Notes under the pieces: generated by a model
Told to the model about the DNA's origin: nothing
What the model saw: only the letters and a program-made list of their open reading frames with translations
Databases searched by the model: none
Shown here: piece after piece, positions 17,714 through 26,682 of the stretch
Numbering within the stretch: position 1 is the stretch's first letter
Layout: the number at the start of each line of letters is the position of its first letter
Position numbers and translations under genes: made by a program
Source of the DNA: Chloroflexota bacterium
GTDB taxonomy: Bacteria > Chloroflexota > Anaerolineae > UBA2200
Reading direction: 5' to 3'
DNA: 64,000 nt
Assembly: GCA_014360755.1 (NCBI GenBank)
Contig: JACIWX010000001.1
Span: 496,001-560,000, forward strand

Positions 17714-18549
17714 GCGGTGGCCAAGTTGACCTCCATGTGCACACCTCTGCGTCTGACGGGCAACTGTCTCCCGCAGAGGTAGTGCATGAAGCGCTCGCAC
17801 TTGGCCTGACAACCATTGCGATCACGGACCACGACACCACAGAGGGCATTGAAGAGGCCCTGGAAGCCGCCAAGGGCACTGGCTTGGATGTCATCCCAGG
17901 GGTGGAGATCAGCGCGGAAATGCCCCGCTGCGAAGTACACATCCTGGGCTACTATATAGCGTACAGAGACCCTGCTCTCTGCCGCAAATTGGCCCTGTTT
18001 CGCGAACTGCGCTTGAAGCGGGCGCAGAAAATCATGGCCAAGCTGGCCCAAATGGGCATGCCCCTCGATTGGGACAGGATACAACAACTCGCCGGTACGG
18101 GCACCATCGGGCGTCCGCACATCGCCCGGGCTATGCTCGAAAAGGGCTACATTTCCTCGATAGACGAGGCATTTGATTTATACATCAGCCGAGGTGGCCC
18201 AGCGTATGTGAAGCGCCCCAAGCTCACACCCGTGGAAGCGATACAGGCGATCCTTGCCGCACAAGGGCTACCTGTTTTGGCTCACCCACTGCAGATCAAT
18301 CACTTGGTACCTGAACTGGCAGCTCATGGTCTGGTCGGCCTAGAAGTGTATTACCCGGGCTATACCCCTGATGAGATTGATTTTTTGCTTTCCTTAGCCA
18401 ACAAATACGGCTTGCTGGTAACCGGGGGAACGGACTTTCACGGAGAATATACCCAGTGCGCAACCAGGTTGGGAGAAGTCATGGTACCACAATCAGTGGT
18501 TGAAACTTTACGCGCACGCTATGAACGCCAAAAGCACAACCAAAACTAA
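17710..18549 (+). CDS. PHP-domain phosphoesterase (RNase AM/YciV-like)
   Basis: 279 residues of the PHP metal-dependent phosphoesterase family that includes E. coli YciV (RNase AM), a nucleoside 3',5'-bisphosphate phosphatase and 5' exoribonuclease. Metal ligands are visible in order: DLHVHTSASDG at the N-terminus, ITDHDTTEG, PGVEISAE, HILGYY, GRPHIARAM, LAHPL and GGTDFHG. The length fits. It overlaps spoVS by four bases (ATGA), so it is translationally coupled. A role in trimming RNA 5' ends or recycling pAp is plausible, given rny upstream, but is inference. Confidence 0.88.
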   Translation: MSGGQVDLHVHTSASDGQLSPAEVVHEALALGLTTIAITDHDTTEGIEEALEAAKGTGLDVIPGVEISAEMPRCEVHILGYYIAYRDPALCRKLALFRELRLKRAQKIMAKLAQMGMPLDWDRIQQLAGTGTIGRPHIARAMLEKGYISSIDEAFDLYISRGGPAYVKRPKLTPVEAIQAILAAQGLPVLAHPLQINHLVPELAAHGLVGLEVYYPGYTPDEIDFLLSLANKYGLLVTGGTDFHGEYTQCATRLGEVMVPQSVVETLRARYERQKHNQN

Positions 18550-18556
18550 CGGGGGG

Positions 18557-19396
18557 TTATGCCTTCTTTTTGCTCTCTCGCCCATCCCCCTCAGGCTGAG
18601 ATTGCAGTTTCATCTTCGTTAAGGGTACCTCGATGACAGTGCCGCTTTCCAATTCCACCTGGACTGTTTCTTTCAGCACATTATAGCCGGTAACTTTACC
18701 CACGCCATCGGGTGTGCTGACCATTCTCCCTATCTTGGGCATCTTCTGCAGAGCTTCTTCATAGTATTCATTCTCGTAAGTCAGGCAACATAGCAGGCGA
18801 CCACACAGACCGGATATTTCTGTGGGGCTAAGGGGCAGGCCTTGCTGCTTTGCCATCTTGATGGACACAGGGATGAAATCGCACAGGTAGGTTGTGCAGC
18901 ATAACAATCGCCCACAAGGTCCAACGCCTTGGATGAGCTTTGCTTCATCACGGACGCCGATCTGCCTTAATTCGATGTGCGTGCGGAACACCTGCGCCAA
19001 GTCGCGAACCAGAGCACGAAAGTCCACACGCTGCTCAGAAGTAAAGAAAAAGGTCAGATGAGAGCCATCAAAATTGTACTCAGCACGGATCAATTTGATC
19101 GGCAAGCCATACTCAGCCGCTTTCTCGCGAGCTTTTTGCAATGCCTCCTCTTCCTGGCTAGCATAATGCTGCGCGTCCACCAAATCTAAGGCGGTGGCTT
19201 TGCGTATGACAGGCTTGAGTTGGCCAACAATCTCCTCCTGTGGCACTTCTTTAGGCGGGATGACCACAATCCCTAATTCTCGAGCCCGCGCTGTCTCCAC
19301 CACCACGTAATCGCCTTGGTGCAGATCCAGGCCTGCGGGATCGAAATAATAAATCTTTGTTGCTGGCTTGAACCGGACACCCACCACTATTGGCAT
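18557..19396 (-). CDS. ricT: PSP1-domain protein RicT (YaaT)
   Basis: 279 residues. The PSP1 domain in the N-terminal half carries KIYYFDPAGLDL and GDYVVVET. The C-terminal half has the cysteine array CGRLLCC, C (in TYLCDF), CGRLLCC, C-poor tail, which in Bacillus RicT helps bind [4Fe-4S] clusters in the RicAFT complex that steers RNase Y cleavage. GAGG precedes ATG 19396. It is 21 bp downstream of holB, as yaaT follows holB in Bacillus. The ricA and ricF partners are not in the window, so the same complex cannot be assumed. Confidence 0.92.
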   Translation of the reverse strand: MPIVVGVRFKPATKIYYFDPAGLDLHQGDYVVVETARARELGIVVIPPKEVPQEEIVGQLKPVIRKATALDLVDAQHYASQEEEALQKAREKAAEYGLPIKLIRAEYNFDGSHLTFFFTSEQRVDFRALVRDLAQVFRTHIELRQIGVRDEAKLIQGVGPCGRLLCCTTYLCDFIPVSIKMAKQQGLPLSPTEISGLCGRLLCCLTYENEYYEEALQKMPKIGRMVSTPDGVGKVTGYNVLKETVQVELESGTVIEVPLTKMKLQSQPEGDGRESKKKA

Positions 19397-19417
19397 TGCC
19401 TCATACCCTGTTCATCA

Positions 19418-20431
19418 TCAATTACTTCCAGATTCGCCGGACTTTGGCAATGAGAGCAACAGGACTTCCAAAGCAAGGCGTGGATTTACATTCTGCTCAA
19501 TTTGCTCAGCGGTGCGCTCAATAGCGCGCAAGCAAGCGTATATCTCGCTCATGGCATAGTGCTGCGCTTCATGCAACACGGTCTGCTCACGGTCTACGTT
19601 AGTGATTGATTGCGCATTTCCGCTCTTCGCCAACAGCAGATCACGCCACCAGTTCTGCCACAGTTCCAGAATGCCTGGTAACTCCTCAGGGCTTTGACTG
19701 AGTTGCTTAGCCAGCCTCATTCGCCCTATCCGTTTCTCGCTAAGAGCTTGTTCGAGCACCAAAAGGTGCTTCTCACGTTCAAGCAACAACGCCTCATTGC
19801 TGCTGGCTTCAATAGCCCAGCCCATCCGCCCCCCAGACAGCCTGGCCAGCAGCCTGGCCCGGCGTGATTCGACACCCCAGTATGTCTGCAGTGCTTGCTC
19901 CACCTGATCCAGCGCGAGTGGACGCAGGTTCAACACCTGACAGCGCGAGACAATCGTTGGCAACAATAATTCTGCCTTTGAAGCAGTCAAAATGAGGATG
20001 ACTCTGGGAGGCGGCTCTTCGAGCGTCTTCAAGAGGCAATTGGCTGCTTCCAAAGTAGCGTTCTGGAAATCGCACAGGATATACACGCGCTGTCGTCCCT
20101 CAAAAGGGGAGAGTGTCGCCTCGTTCTGCAATTCGCGTATCTGGTTGATCTTGATGCTACCCCCCCCCTCGTCAATGACCCGCACATCCGGGTGCAAGCC
20201 CCGCTGTATCTTACGGCAAGCCAGGCATTTGCCACATGGCTTGTTTTCTGGATGGAGACAGTTCACTGCCTGCGCGAGAAAAAGGGCTAGGGTTGTTTTC
20301 CCGATACGCGGGGGGCCAACGAACAGGTATGCGTGCGTCAGGCGATCAGCGGATAGGCTGTGCTTCAGCAAGTCAACCGCCCATTCATGGCCTATTAGCA
20401 ACGGCGGAAATGAGATAATTGCCTCAGTCAT
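19418..20431 (-). CDS. holB: DNA polymerase III subunit delta-prime
   Basis: Clamp-loader subunit. The 337-residue product has an AAA+ core with a modified P-loop GPPRIGKTT near residue 39, a zinc module CLHPENKPCGKCLAC directly after it, AANCLLKTLEEPPP, and the SRC motif in TIVSRCQVL. The C-terminal collar region is shorter in conserved features. No clear Shine-Dalgarno is seen before ATG 20431. It is divergent from rarA and begins the holB-ricT pair. Confidence 0.93.
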   Translation of the reverse strand: MTEAIISFPPLLIGHEWAVDLLKHSLSADRLTHAYLFVGPPRIGKTTLALFLAQAVNCLHPENKPCGKCLACRKIQRGLHPDVRVIDEGGGSIKINQIRELQNEATLSPFEGRQRVYILCDFQNATLEAANCLLKTLEEPPPRVILILTASKAELLLPTIVSRCQVLNLRPLALDQVEQALQTYWGVESRRARLLARLSGGRMGWAIEASSNEALLLEREKHLLVLEQALSEKRIGRMRLAKQLSQSPEELPGILELWQNWWRDLLLAKSGNAQSITNVDREQTVLHEAQHYAMSEIYACLRAIERTAEQIEQNVNPRLALEVLLLSLPKSGESGSN

Positions 20432-20582
20432 AGTTGCATTTTAGCACGAGTTGGACGCCATGTCCAATCCAAGGATTAGGAACTGTCACTGGGCAGAATG
20501 TTTTTGGAAGGGCCCGGGATTTGTGCTACACTGTAAAAAGGGATATCTGTAGTTTAGAGTGCAGGCTTTTTCAGAGGGAAAG

Positions 20583-21935
20583 ATGAAAACGGGTGACCTC
20601 TTTGAGCACAGCCGCAAACTGCAAACAGAAAAGGAACAACCCTTGGCAGCCAGGATGAGGCCACGGACGCTGGACGAGTTCGTCGGCCAGCAAGAAATCG
20701 TGGGCCCTGGCACGCTGCTGCGCCGCGCTATTGAAGCCGACCGCATATCCTCCATGATTTTATGGGGTCCTCCCGGTACAGGTAAGACAACGCTGGCGAT
20801 GATCATTGCCAACCATACCAAGTCCCATTTCGAGAGCATCAGTGCCGTGATGGCTGGCGTCAACGACATCCGGCAATTGGTGCAAGAAGCCAAAAACCGC
20901 CGTGCGATGTATGGGCAGCGCACCATTATCCTCGTGGATGAAATCCACCGCTTCAACAAAGCCCAACAAGATGCCCTGCTCCCACATGTCGAAGACGGCA
21001 CGATCATTCTCATCGGCACAACGACAGAAAACCCTTATTTTGAAGTCATTGGAGCCTTGGTTTCGCGATCGCGGATCTTCCAACTGAAGCCTTTGACCGA
21101 TGAGGAGATCAAGACGATCCTGCTCCGAGCCCTTACCGACAAGGAACGCGGATTGGGCAAAATCCCGGTGCAGATTGATGAAGATGCGCTAGCGCATTTG
21201 GTGCATGTAGCAGGAGGGGATGCCCGTAACGCGCTCAATGCTTTAGAATTGGCGGTAATCACAACCCCCGCCGACAAGGATGGGCGTGTGCACGTTGACC
21301 TGGCCGTTGCCCAAGAATCTATTCAACGCCGTGCTTTACTGTACGATAAGGACGGTGATGCCCACTACGATACAATTTCCGCGTTTATCAAGAGCCTGCG
21401 AGGTGGCGACCCTGACGCTGCGCTCTATTGGATGGCGCGCATGATTTACAGTGGGGAAGACCCACGCTTTATCGCGCGACGCATGATCATCCTTGCCTCA
21501 GAAGACATCGGCCTGGCCGACCCACAAGCCCTAGTGATCGCTACAGCCGCTGCTCAGGCATTGGAATGGGTAGGCTTGCCTGAAGCGCAATACGCCCTGG
21601 CAGAAGCAGCGATTTACCTCGCTACAGCGCCAAAGAGCAACTCTTGTGGAGCCTATTTCAAAGCGCTGCAAGAGGTGGAGCAAGAAGGCATCACCGAAGT
21701 GCCCGACCATCTGAAGGACAGCAGCCGCGATGCCAAGGCTTTAGGCCATGGTGAAGGCTACCTCTATCCGCATTCCTTCCCTGACCACTGGGTTGCTCAG
21801 CAATACCTCCCCGACCGCCTACAAGGCAAGCACTGGTACGAACCGGGTGAACTGGGGTATGAGAAGGTGATCAAAGAGCGGCTGGAAAAGTGGCGCAAAG
21901 CACGGCAAAAGGGACCTGATTCTGAGCAAAGATAG
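20583..21935 (+). CDS. rarA: Replication-associated recombination protein RarA (MgsA)
   Basis: AAA+ ATPase related to clamp loaders and eukaryotic WRNIP1, acting at stalled forks. The 450-residue product opens with RMRPRTLDEFVGQQEIVG, Walker A GPPGTGKTT, VDEIHRFNKAQQDALLP (Walker B), TTENPYFEVI and SRSRIFQL. The C-terminal tetramerisation part includes ALYWMARMIYSGEDPRFIARR in pieces. GAGGGAAAG precedes ATG 20583; the upstream in-frame GTG 20559 lacks a good site. It ends 6 bp before the convergent lipA stop. Confidence 0.96.
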   Translation: MKTGDLFEHSRKLQTEKEQPLAARMRPRTLDEFVGQQEIVGPGTLLRRAIEADRISSMILWGPPGTGKTTLAMIIANHTKSHFESISAVMAGVNDIRQLVQEAKNRRAMYGQRTIILVDEIHRFNKAQQDALLPHVEDGTIILIGTTTENPYFEVIGALVSRSRIFQLKPLTDEEIKTILLRALTDKERGLGKIPVQIDEDALAHLVHVAGGDARNALNALELAVITTPADKDGRVHVDLAVAQESIQRRALLYDKDGDAHYDTISAFIKSLRGGDPDAALYWMARMIYSGEDPRFIARRMIILASEDIGLADPQALVIATAAAQALEWVGLPEAQYALAEAAIYLATAPKSNSCGAYFKALQEVEQEGITEVPDHLKDSSRDAKALGHGEGYLYPHSFPDHWVAQQYLPDRLQGKHWYEPGELGYEKVIKERLEKWRKARQKGPDSEQR

Positions 21936-21941
21936 GTTTTA

Positions 21942-22823
21942 TCAAGCGTTGCGGGGTGCGCCCTCCAGCAGTGCCCCCGCACAATACGAACTGCGCACAA
22001 AGGGTCCGCTTAACACCCCACGAAACCCTATCTCCCGGCCTATTTGGGCGTAGCGAGCGAAAACCTCCGGAGGCACATACTCCTTCACCGGATAGTGCTG
22101 CGGCGAGGGGCGTAAATATTGGCCTATAGTCAAGAAATCACACCCCACAGCCCGCAGTTCGTGCATTACCTGGATCACCTCTTGCTCTTCCTCTCCTACC
22201 CCAACCATCAGCCCGGATTTGGTGTATAGGGAGGGCCTCATTTCTTTAGCTCGTTGCAGCAAGCGCAAGGAGCGCTGATAATCGGCTCGTGCGCGAATCT
22301 GTGGATAAAGCCGTGGCACCACCTCCACATTGTGCCCAAGCACTTCGGGATGCGCTTCGACAACGGTGCGCAATGCCGTTTCATCCCCCCGAAAATCCGG
22401 TATGAGAACTTCTACCGTGGCAGAAGTGTTGCGATGGAGCGCTTTGATGCACCTTGCAAAATGCGCTGCCCCCCCATCCGCGAGATCATCCCGCGTAACG
22501 GAAGTGATGACTACATGACGCAAGTTCAGTTGTTGTACCGCTTCCACCAGATGTTGCGGCTCGCTGTCATCCACAGGCTGAGGGTATCCATGCTGCACCG
22601 CACAGAAACGGCAGTTCCGCGTGCAAATGCGACCCAAGATGAGAAAAGTCGCCGTCCGATCATGGAAGCACTCGCCGATGTTCGGACAATGCGCCTCCTC
22701 ACAGATGGTGGCTAATGAAAGTCCATCCAGCATAGACTTCATCTGCTGCCACACTTCAGGAGTAATTGCCCTGCGTCTCAACCAAGGAGGTTTTCTATCT
22801 GGAATACGCTCATCATGAAACAT
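21942..22823 (-). CDS. lipA: Lipoyl synthase
   Basis: Radical SAM enzyme that inserts two sulfurs into octanoyl groups on lipoyl domains. The 293-residue product has the auxiliary-cluster motif CEEAHCPNIGEC (around 40-51), the radical SAM motif CTRNCRFC (around 67-74), VITSVTRDDL and the C-terminal RSSY whose Ser ligates the auxiliary cluster. AAGGA lies nine bases before ATG 22823, and a TATAAT on this strand is at 22854-22859. No lipB, lplA, or lipoyl-bearing E2 or GcvH is in the window. Confidence 0.96.
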   Translation of the reverse strand: MFHDERIPDRKPPWLRRRAITPEVWQQMKSMLDGLSLATICEEAHCPNIGECFHDRTATFLILGRICTRNCRFCAVQHGYPQPVDDSEPQHLVEAVQQLNLRHVVITSVTRDDLADGGAAHFARCIKALHRNTSATVEVLIPDFRGDETALRTVVEAHPEVLGHNVEVVPRLYPQIRARADYQRSLRLLQRAKEMRPSLYTKSGLMVGVGEEEQEVIQVMHELRAVGCDFLTIGQYLRPSPQHYPVKEYVPPEVFARYAQIGREIGFRGVLSGPFVRSSYCAGALLEGAPRNA

Positions 22824-22872
22824 AATGAATTATATCCTTACATCGTTTGCTCTATTATACTCCAACCATAAC

Positions 22873-22901
22873 AAAAGCCGGAGCGTATGGCTCCGGCTTT
22901 T
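22873..22901. terminator. Bidirectional-looking intrinsic terminator
   Basis: AAAAGCCGGAGC (22873-22884) pairs perfectly with GCTCCGGCTTTT (22890-22901) around GTATG. It lies 32 bp after the ecfT stop codon on the minus strand and ahead of lipA, so it most likely ends the ECF transporter operon. Confidence 0.8.
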
Positions 22902-22932
22902 GCCTGATGATGTGAAGGCTTTCCCCAGCAAT

Positions 22933-23808
22933 TTATCCCTTTGCCATGCGCAACAGCCAGCCGGGTATCCAGAATCTTCCCCACCCCAAGATGCTCAGCA
23001 CGGTGGACAACAAGAAAACGCCCACACTGATGGCAATGAGGATCTTGTCCCGACGTTGGTACGTAAGTTGGTGCAACCACGTGCGCGGCGCTACGCCAAA
23101 AGCACGCAGGTCCATGGCATCCGCGATCTCCTCGCCGGCTACGATAGCGCCGATAGTCACAGGCACGATGAGTGGAGCCAGCTTGCGGATCTGGCCTATG
23201 ATCCCACCCTCGAAGCGCTCCAGTTCGTATCCCCGTGCTTTCTGGGCATCCAAAGTAATCGAGAAATCGCGGCCTAGGGTGGGCACGAAGCGAAAAGCCA
23301 AGTCCGTGGCGTAGGCAAATTTGTCCGGTAGCCCCAGGCCACGGAAGGTAACGCCATAGAGCCTTGGGTCTACAGTATAGGGGATGATGATCGCGAACCC
23401 ACTAATGGCCAACATGCGTGTCATTTGGCTAAGGCCAAACATGATGCGCTCGGCAGTGATGGGGAAGGTGATTTTGCGTCCGAGAATGGGAAGGGTGAAA
23501 GAGGGGAGATAAAAGAGCACATGCTCCTCTGTGTAGACGCCTGTCCCCCCTCTTCCAGTCACGAACGCAAGCATGGTGAGGAAGGTGATGAACCCCCCGA
23601 CCAAGAGCCACACTCGCCGAGTTTCACGGAAGGTGATCTTGGCCACCACAAACTGGCCCAAGGAAATTGCCAGGAAAAGCAGCATCACGCGCGAGTCCCA
23701 GAACTGGATAATCGAGAACAGCATACACAGCATGAAGATGAACCGGGCCCGAGGGTCCAGTTTCTGGATGATCGTATTCCGTTCTCGATATTTCCAGGTA
23801 ACCAGCAT
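22933..23808 (-). CDS. ecfT: ECF transporter transmembrane component EcfT
   Basis: Scaffold membrane subunit that couples the ATPases to the substrate-binding S component. The 291-residue protein has several hydrophobic segments (about residues 25-45, 48-70, 75-95, 140-165 and 255-275). It carries two coupling-helix motifs, AQKARGYE and, less canonical, AMDLRAFG where Ala-Arg-Gly is usual. Its start directly abuts the stop codon of the S-component gene, so the two are co-translated. It ends the operon ahead of a strong terminator. Confidence 0.9.
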   Translation of the reverse strand: MLVTWKYRERNTIIQKLDPRARFIFMLCMLFSIIQFWDSRVMLLFLAISLGQFVVAKITFRETRRVWLLVGGFITFLTMLAFVTGRGGTGVYTEEHVLFYLPSFTLPILGRKITFPITAERIMFGLSQMTRMLAISGFAIIIPYTVDPRLYGVTFRGLGLPDKFAYATDLAFRFVPTLGRDFSITLDAQKARGYELERFEGGIIGQIRKLAPLIVPVTIGAIVAGEEIADAMDLRAFGVAPRTWLHQLTYQRRDKILIAISVGVFLLSTVLSILGWGRFWIPGWLLRMAKG

Positions 23809-24693
23809 TTATCGTCCTGTTCTCTGCGCCACAGCAAAATAGGCTACCAGCAAAATGGGCAGGAGGATCACCATGTTCAGGATGTTCGGCACGGCTGCGG
23901 GCATGAATTCGCCAATGATCGCGGTCATCAGACTGTAGCCGTTAATCCAGATGTCCGCGATGGAGGCAAAACCAATGCCCACGATTACACCCAGTGCTCC
24001 CCATACTTCTGCCGTTGCTACATCCGGGTGGACTCGCTCCAGCAAGAACCGACCCAGAATCACAAGCCCACCTGCGATGATTGCCGCCCAAGCCCAGAAG
24101 CTAAAGTCCTCGATTTCACCTGTCCACGGGCCGACGACCCTTGGGTTCACGAACACAAGCACAGCAAAGATAGCCAAGAGTGCAATAGTAACGATCGTCA
24201 GGGTATTCAAGCTGCGCTTCTTGTCCGCGAAGAGGAGCACTAGGCCAGGAACAAGGCCCATCAAGCCATTGCCCATATCCCAGGCTGGATAAACGCCCCA
24301 ACCGCTCAGGAAATCGCCCAGGATGTTGCCCGCGGCTCCGGTAAAAAATCCCACCACTGGGCCAAAGATGTAGCCAAAGAAAATAGGGATGACGACTGCT
24401 GGACGCAAGGCTACCTGGCTGACCGAAGGCATGGGGATCGTATTAAAGACCCAGCAGAAGACGCCATAAAGGGCTGCACCAAGAGCCATATACACCACCT
24501 GCCGAGTCCCAATTTCCCAGGCTTTGTTCTCTGCTGTGGCGAGGTAGAGGATCAATATCAACACTGCGCCAATAGCTACGAAAACTGCCCACATAATCCC
24601 CTGGAGCTGACCTCCGGAAGCGACGTTGACAATCAGCATGAGGGCTATGAGCACAGCAAAAAGAACTACCCAATTCAATAGTTTCTTTTGCAT
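23809..24693 (-). CDS. ECF transporter substrate-binding S component
   Basis: 294 residues, nearly all hydrophobic. Two N-terminal helices (about 5-25 and 30-50) precede a core that has TRQVVYMALGAALYG and FFGYIFGPVVGFFTGAAGN, the typical S-component start and Gly-rich helix. Further helices extend to the C-terminus. Most S components are about 170-200 residues with six helices, so this one is long. The vitamin or metal it binds cannot be told from sequence, and no riboswitch is visible in the operon leader. AGGAG nine bases before ATG 24693 supports the start. Confidence 0.85.
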   Translation of the reverse strand: MQKKLLNWVVLFAVLIALMLIVNVASGGQLQGIMWAVFVAIGAVLILILYLATAENKAWEIGTRQVVYMALGAALYGVFCWVFNTIPMPSVSQVALRPAVVIPIFFGYIFGPVVGFFTGAAGNILGDFLSGWGVYPAWDMGNGLMGLVPGLVLLFADKKRSLNTLTIVTIALLAIFAVLVFVNPRVVGPWTGEIEDFSFWAWAAIIAGGLVILGRFLLERVHPDVATAEVWGALGVIVGIGFASIADIWINGYSLMTAIIGEFMPAAVPNILNMVILLPILLVAYFAVAQRTGR

Positions 24694-24764
24694 CTCCCTT
24701 CTCCTTTCTTTTCATGATTTGCTTATCCCCGCGCCCTTCCCTTCGCGGGGTTCGGCAGCGTAGA

Positions 24765-26456
24765 TCAACCGACCAGCCCAAAAGCTGACGAATCCACAGA
24801 GGGATTTGCCTCCAAGCAAGCTAGTGCTTCTGCGCGCATGAAACGCCCAGTTCGCCCCAGCATCGCCAGGTTTGTCTGCAGTAGTGAAGTTGGATACAGA
24901 TGGCATTCTCGCAACAGCTCTGGCTGAGAAAGTGTCTCTTCCGGTTTCCCATCCGCGACGATGCGGCCATTGTCCATGAGGATGACGCGGTTGGCATAGC
25001 AGATAGCCAGGTCGAGGTCATGTGTGATAAAGAGAATAGCAGAGAAGTAGGGCAACTGCAAAATGGAATCCATAAACTCCATATAATTGCGATAGTCTTG
25101 CCCAGCGGTAGGTTCATCCATAGCCAATATGCGTGAGCGCATCGCCAGAATGGCTGCAATGCTAACCCGCTTCTGCTGACCAAAACTTAACGCCAGAGGA
25201 GAATAGTCTTCCAAGCCGCTCAGGTTCAAAATGCGTATTGCTTCCGCTACTCCTGCTTGAATGTCTTCTGCGCGATAGCCCAAATTGCGGGGGCCAAAAG
25301 CCAGTTCCTCCCGCACAGTGGGTGCAAAAAGCATGTGGCTGGGGCTCTGGAAGACATAGCCTAGAGTGCGTGCCAACTGTGCTGTGCTTGTCTGACGGGT
25401 GTCCTGGCCAGCAACTACCACCCTGCCTGCTGTGGGTTTCAGCAAGCCAATAGCCTGCTTGATCAATGTGGTCTTGCCCGCTCCATTGGGACCCAGGATG
25501 GCCACTACGTCCCCAGGGTAAATGGCGAGGTTAATATCGCGCAGAGCAACCGTGCCTTCTTCATAACCAAAGGTCACATCCTCGAATAGGACCAAGGGTT
25601 CGTCTTTGCTAGTGGGAGTCTCCAAAACAGGGGGAGCAATTGCCATTCCTTTTTGGCCCTTGGCTTTCTCAATTACCAATGGGGCGGGCAGTTTTACCTC
25701 CCCGTACTCGACAGTACGGGCAAAGCCCTCCAAATCGCCGAAATAGCGTTGCTGGCCCTGTTCCAAGAGCAGTGCTTTGTCCGGCCGAATGGACAACACA
25801 TCTTCCACCCGGTGCTCGATGATAATGATCGTGCGCCCCTCATCAGCCAAGCGACGAATCATGTCCAGTGCTTCGCGGGCACTAAAGGGGTCTAGGTTGG
25901 CTAGTGGCTCATCGAGGAGAAGGATGGACGGCCGCATGGCTAACGTGCCAGCAATAGCTACCTTTTGCTTCTCGCCGCCAGAAAGGTAAAATGTCTCGCG
26001 ATCGCGTAAATGGCTGATCCGCAAATACTCCAGCGTTTCTTCCACCGTAGCGATGATCTGTTCACGTGGCCAACCCAGATTTTCAAGGCCAAAAGCGACT
26101 TCGTCGCATACGTAACTACCCATAATCTGCTTCTCAGGGTCTTGGAGCACTGTGCCGACGATGCGAGAGATGTCAGCCAGCCTCATGCCGGCAGTATTTT
26201 GGCCGTGAAGAAGGACGCGCCCATGCAAATCTCCTTTGTAACTACGAGGAATCAGGCCATTGATACAGCGCATTAGGGTAGTTTTGCCACAGCCGCTGGC
26301 TCCAGCGACCAGCAGTATCTCCCCAGGCCAGAGTTCAAAGGAGATGTCTTGAATGGCCCGTTCGGAGCGCGTCTGATAGCGGAATGACAAATTTTCGACA
26401 ACTACAGCCGGCACGTTCGCTGCCAATAGTATACCCCCACCCTTGATACAGCCCAT
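24765..26456 (-). CDS. Fused double-ATPase of an ECF transporter (EcfA1-EcfA2)
   Basis: Energises vitamin or metal uptake with EcfT and the S component. Two ABC domains are joined in one chain. The first has Walker A GASGCGKTT, signature LSGGEKQKVA and Walker B ILLLDEPLANLD. The second has GPNGAGKTT, an altered signature LSFGQQKRVS and ILAMDEPTAGQD. From ATG 26456 the length is 563 residues. A GTG at 26483 is in frame, but the promoter places transcription start at about 26481, so that would be leaderless. The ATPase gene is first in the operon, followed after 71 bp by the S component. Confidence 0.93.
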   Translation of the reverse strand: MGCIKGGGILLAANVPAVVVENLSFRYQTRSERAIQDISFELWPGEILLVAGASGCGKTTLMRCINGLIPRSYKGDLHGRVLLHGQNTAGMRLADISRIVGTVLQDPEKQIMGSYVCDEVAFGLENLGWPREQIIATVEETLEYLRISHLRDRETFYLSGGEKQKVAIAGTLAMRPSILLLDEPLANLDPFSAREALDMIRRLADEGRTIIIIEHRVEDVLSIRPDKALLLEQGQQRYFGDLEGFARTVEYGEVKLPAPLVIEKAKGQKGMAIAPPVLETPTSKDEPLVLFEDVTFGYEEGTVALRDINLAIYPGDVVAILGPNGAGKTTLIKQAIGLLKPTAGRVVVAGQDTRQTSTAQLARTLGYVFQSPSHMLFAPTVREELAFGPRNLGYRAEDIQAGVAEAIRILNLSGLEDYSPLALSFGQQKRVSIAAILAMRSRILAMDEPTAGQDYRNYMEFMDSILQLPYFSAILFITHDLDLAICYANRVILMDNGRIVADGKPEETLSQPELLRECHLYPTSLLQTNLAMLGRTGRFMRAEALACLEANPSVDSSAFGLVG

Positions 26457-26487
26457 TGAGGATGCATCCCCATGCTCCTGCACCCCA

Positions 26488-26515
26488 ATTATATCTGGTT
26501 CGCCACTGAAGTCAA
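26488..26515 (-). promoter_or_regulatory. Promoter of the ECF transporter operon
   Basis: On the minus strand TTGACT (26510-26515) and TATAAT (26488-26493) are separated by 16 bp. The leader to the likely ATG is only about 25 bases, too short for a riboswitch. Confidence 0.7.
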
Positions 26516-26639
26516 CCTGCCTTTTTCAGGTGCAACTCGGTCTAGGCCGAATGACTCGGTATCAGCCACCAACGGGCTGTGCCAGCATTCGTTAAGGGTG
26601 CTTCATCACAAGCAGGTCATGGTGGCCTAAATGAAGGTT

Positions 26640-26668
26640 TTTACAGATTACGAAAGGCATGGTATACT
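26640..26668 (+). promoter_or_regulatory. Promoter of the HEAT-repeat gene
   Basis: TTTACA (26640-26645) and TATACT (26663-26668) are 17 bp apart. An in-frame ATG at 26659 lies inside this promoter, which argues for the downstream ATG 26683 as start. Confidence 0.6.
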
Positions 26669-26682
26669 TGAGCCAAAACCCG

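Noticed and set aside
23425-24243. Long plus-strand reading frame opposite the ECF T and S genes
   Set aside because: It is antisense to two well-supported membrane-protein genes; its product is low-complexity and rich in His, Asp and Gln, as expected from the complement of hydrophobic codons.
26484-26682. A vitamin riboswitch upstream of the ECF operon
   Set aside because: The promoter lies about 30 bp before the first gene, leaving no room for an aptamer.
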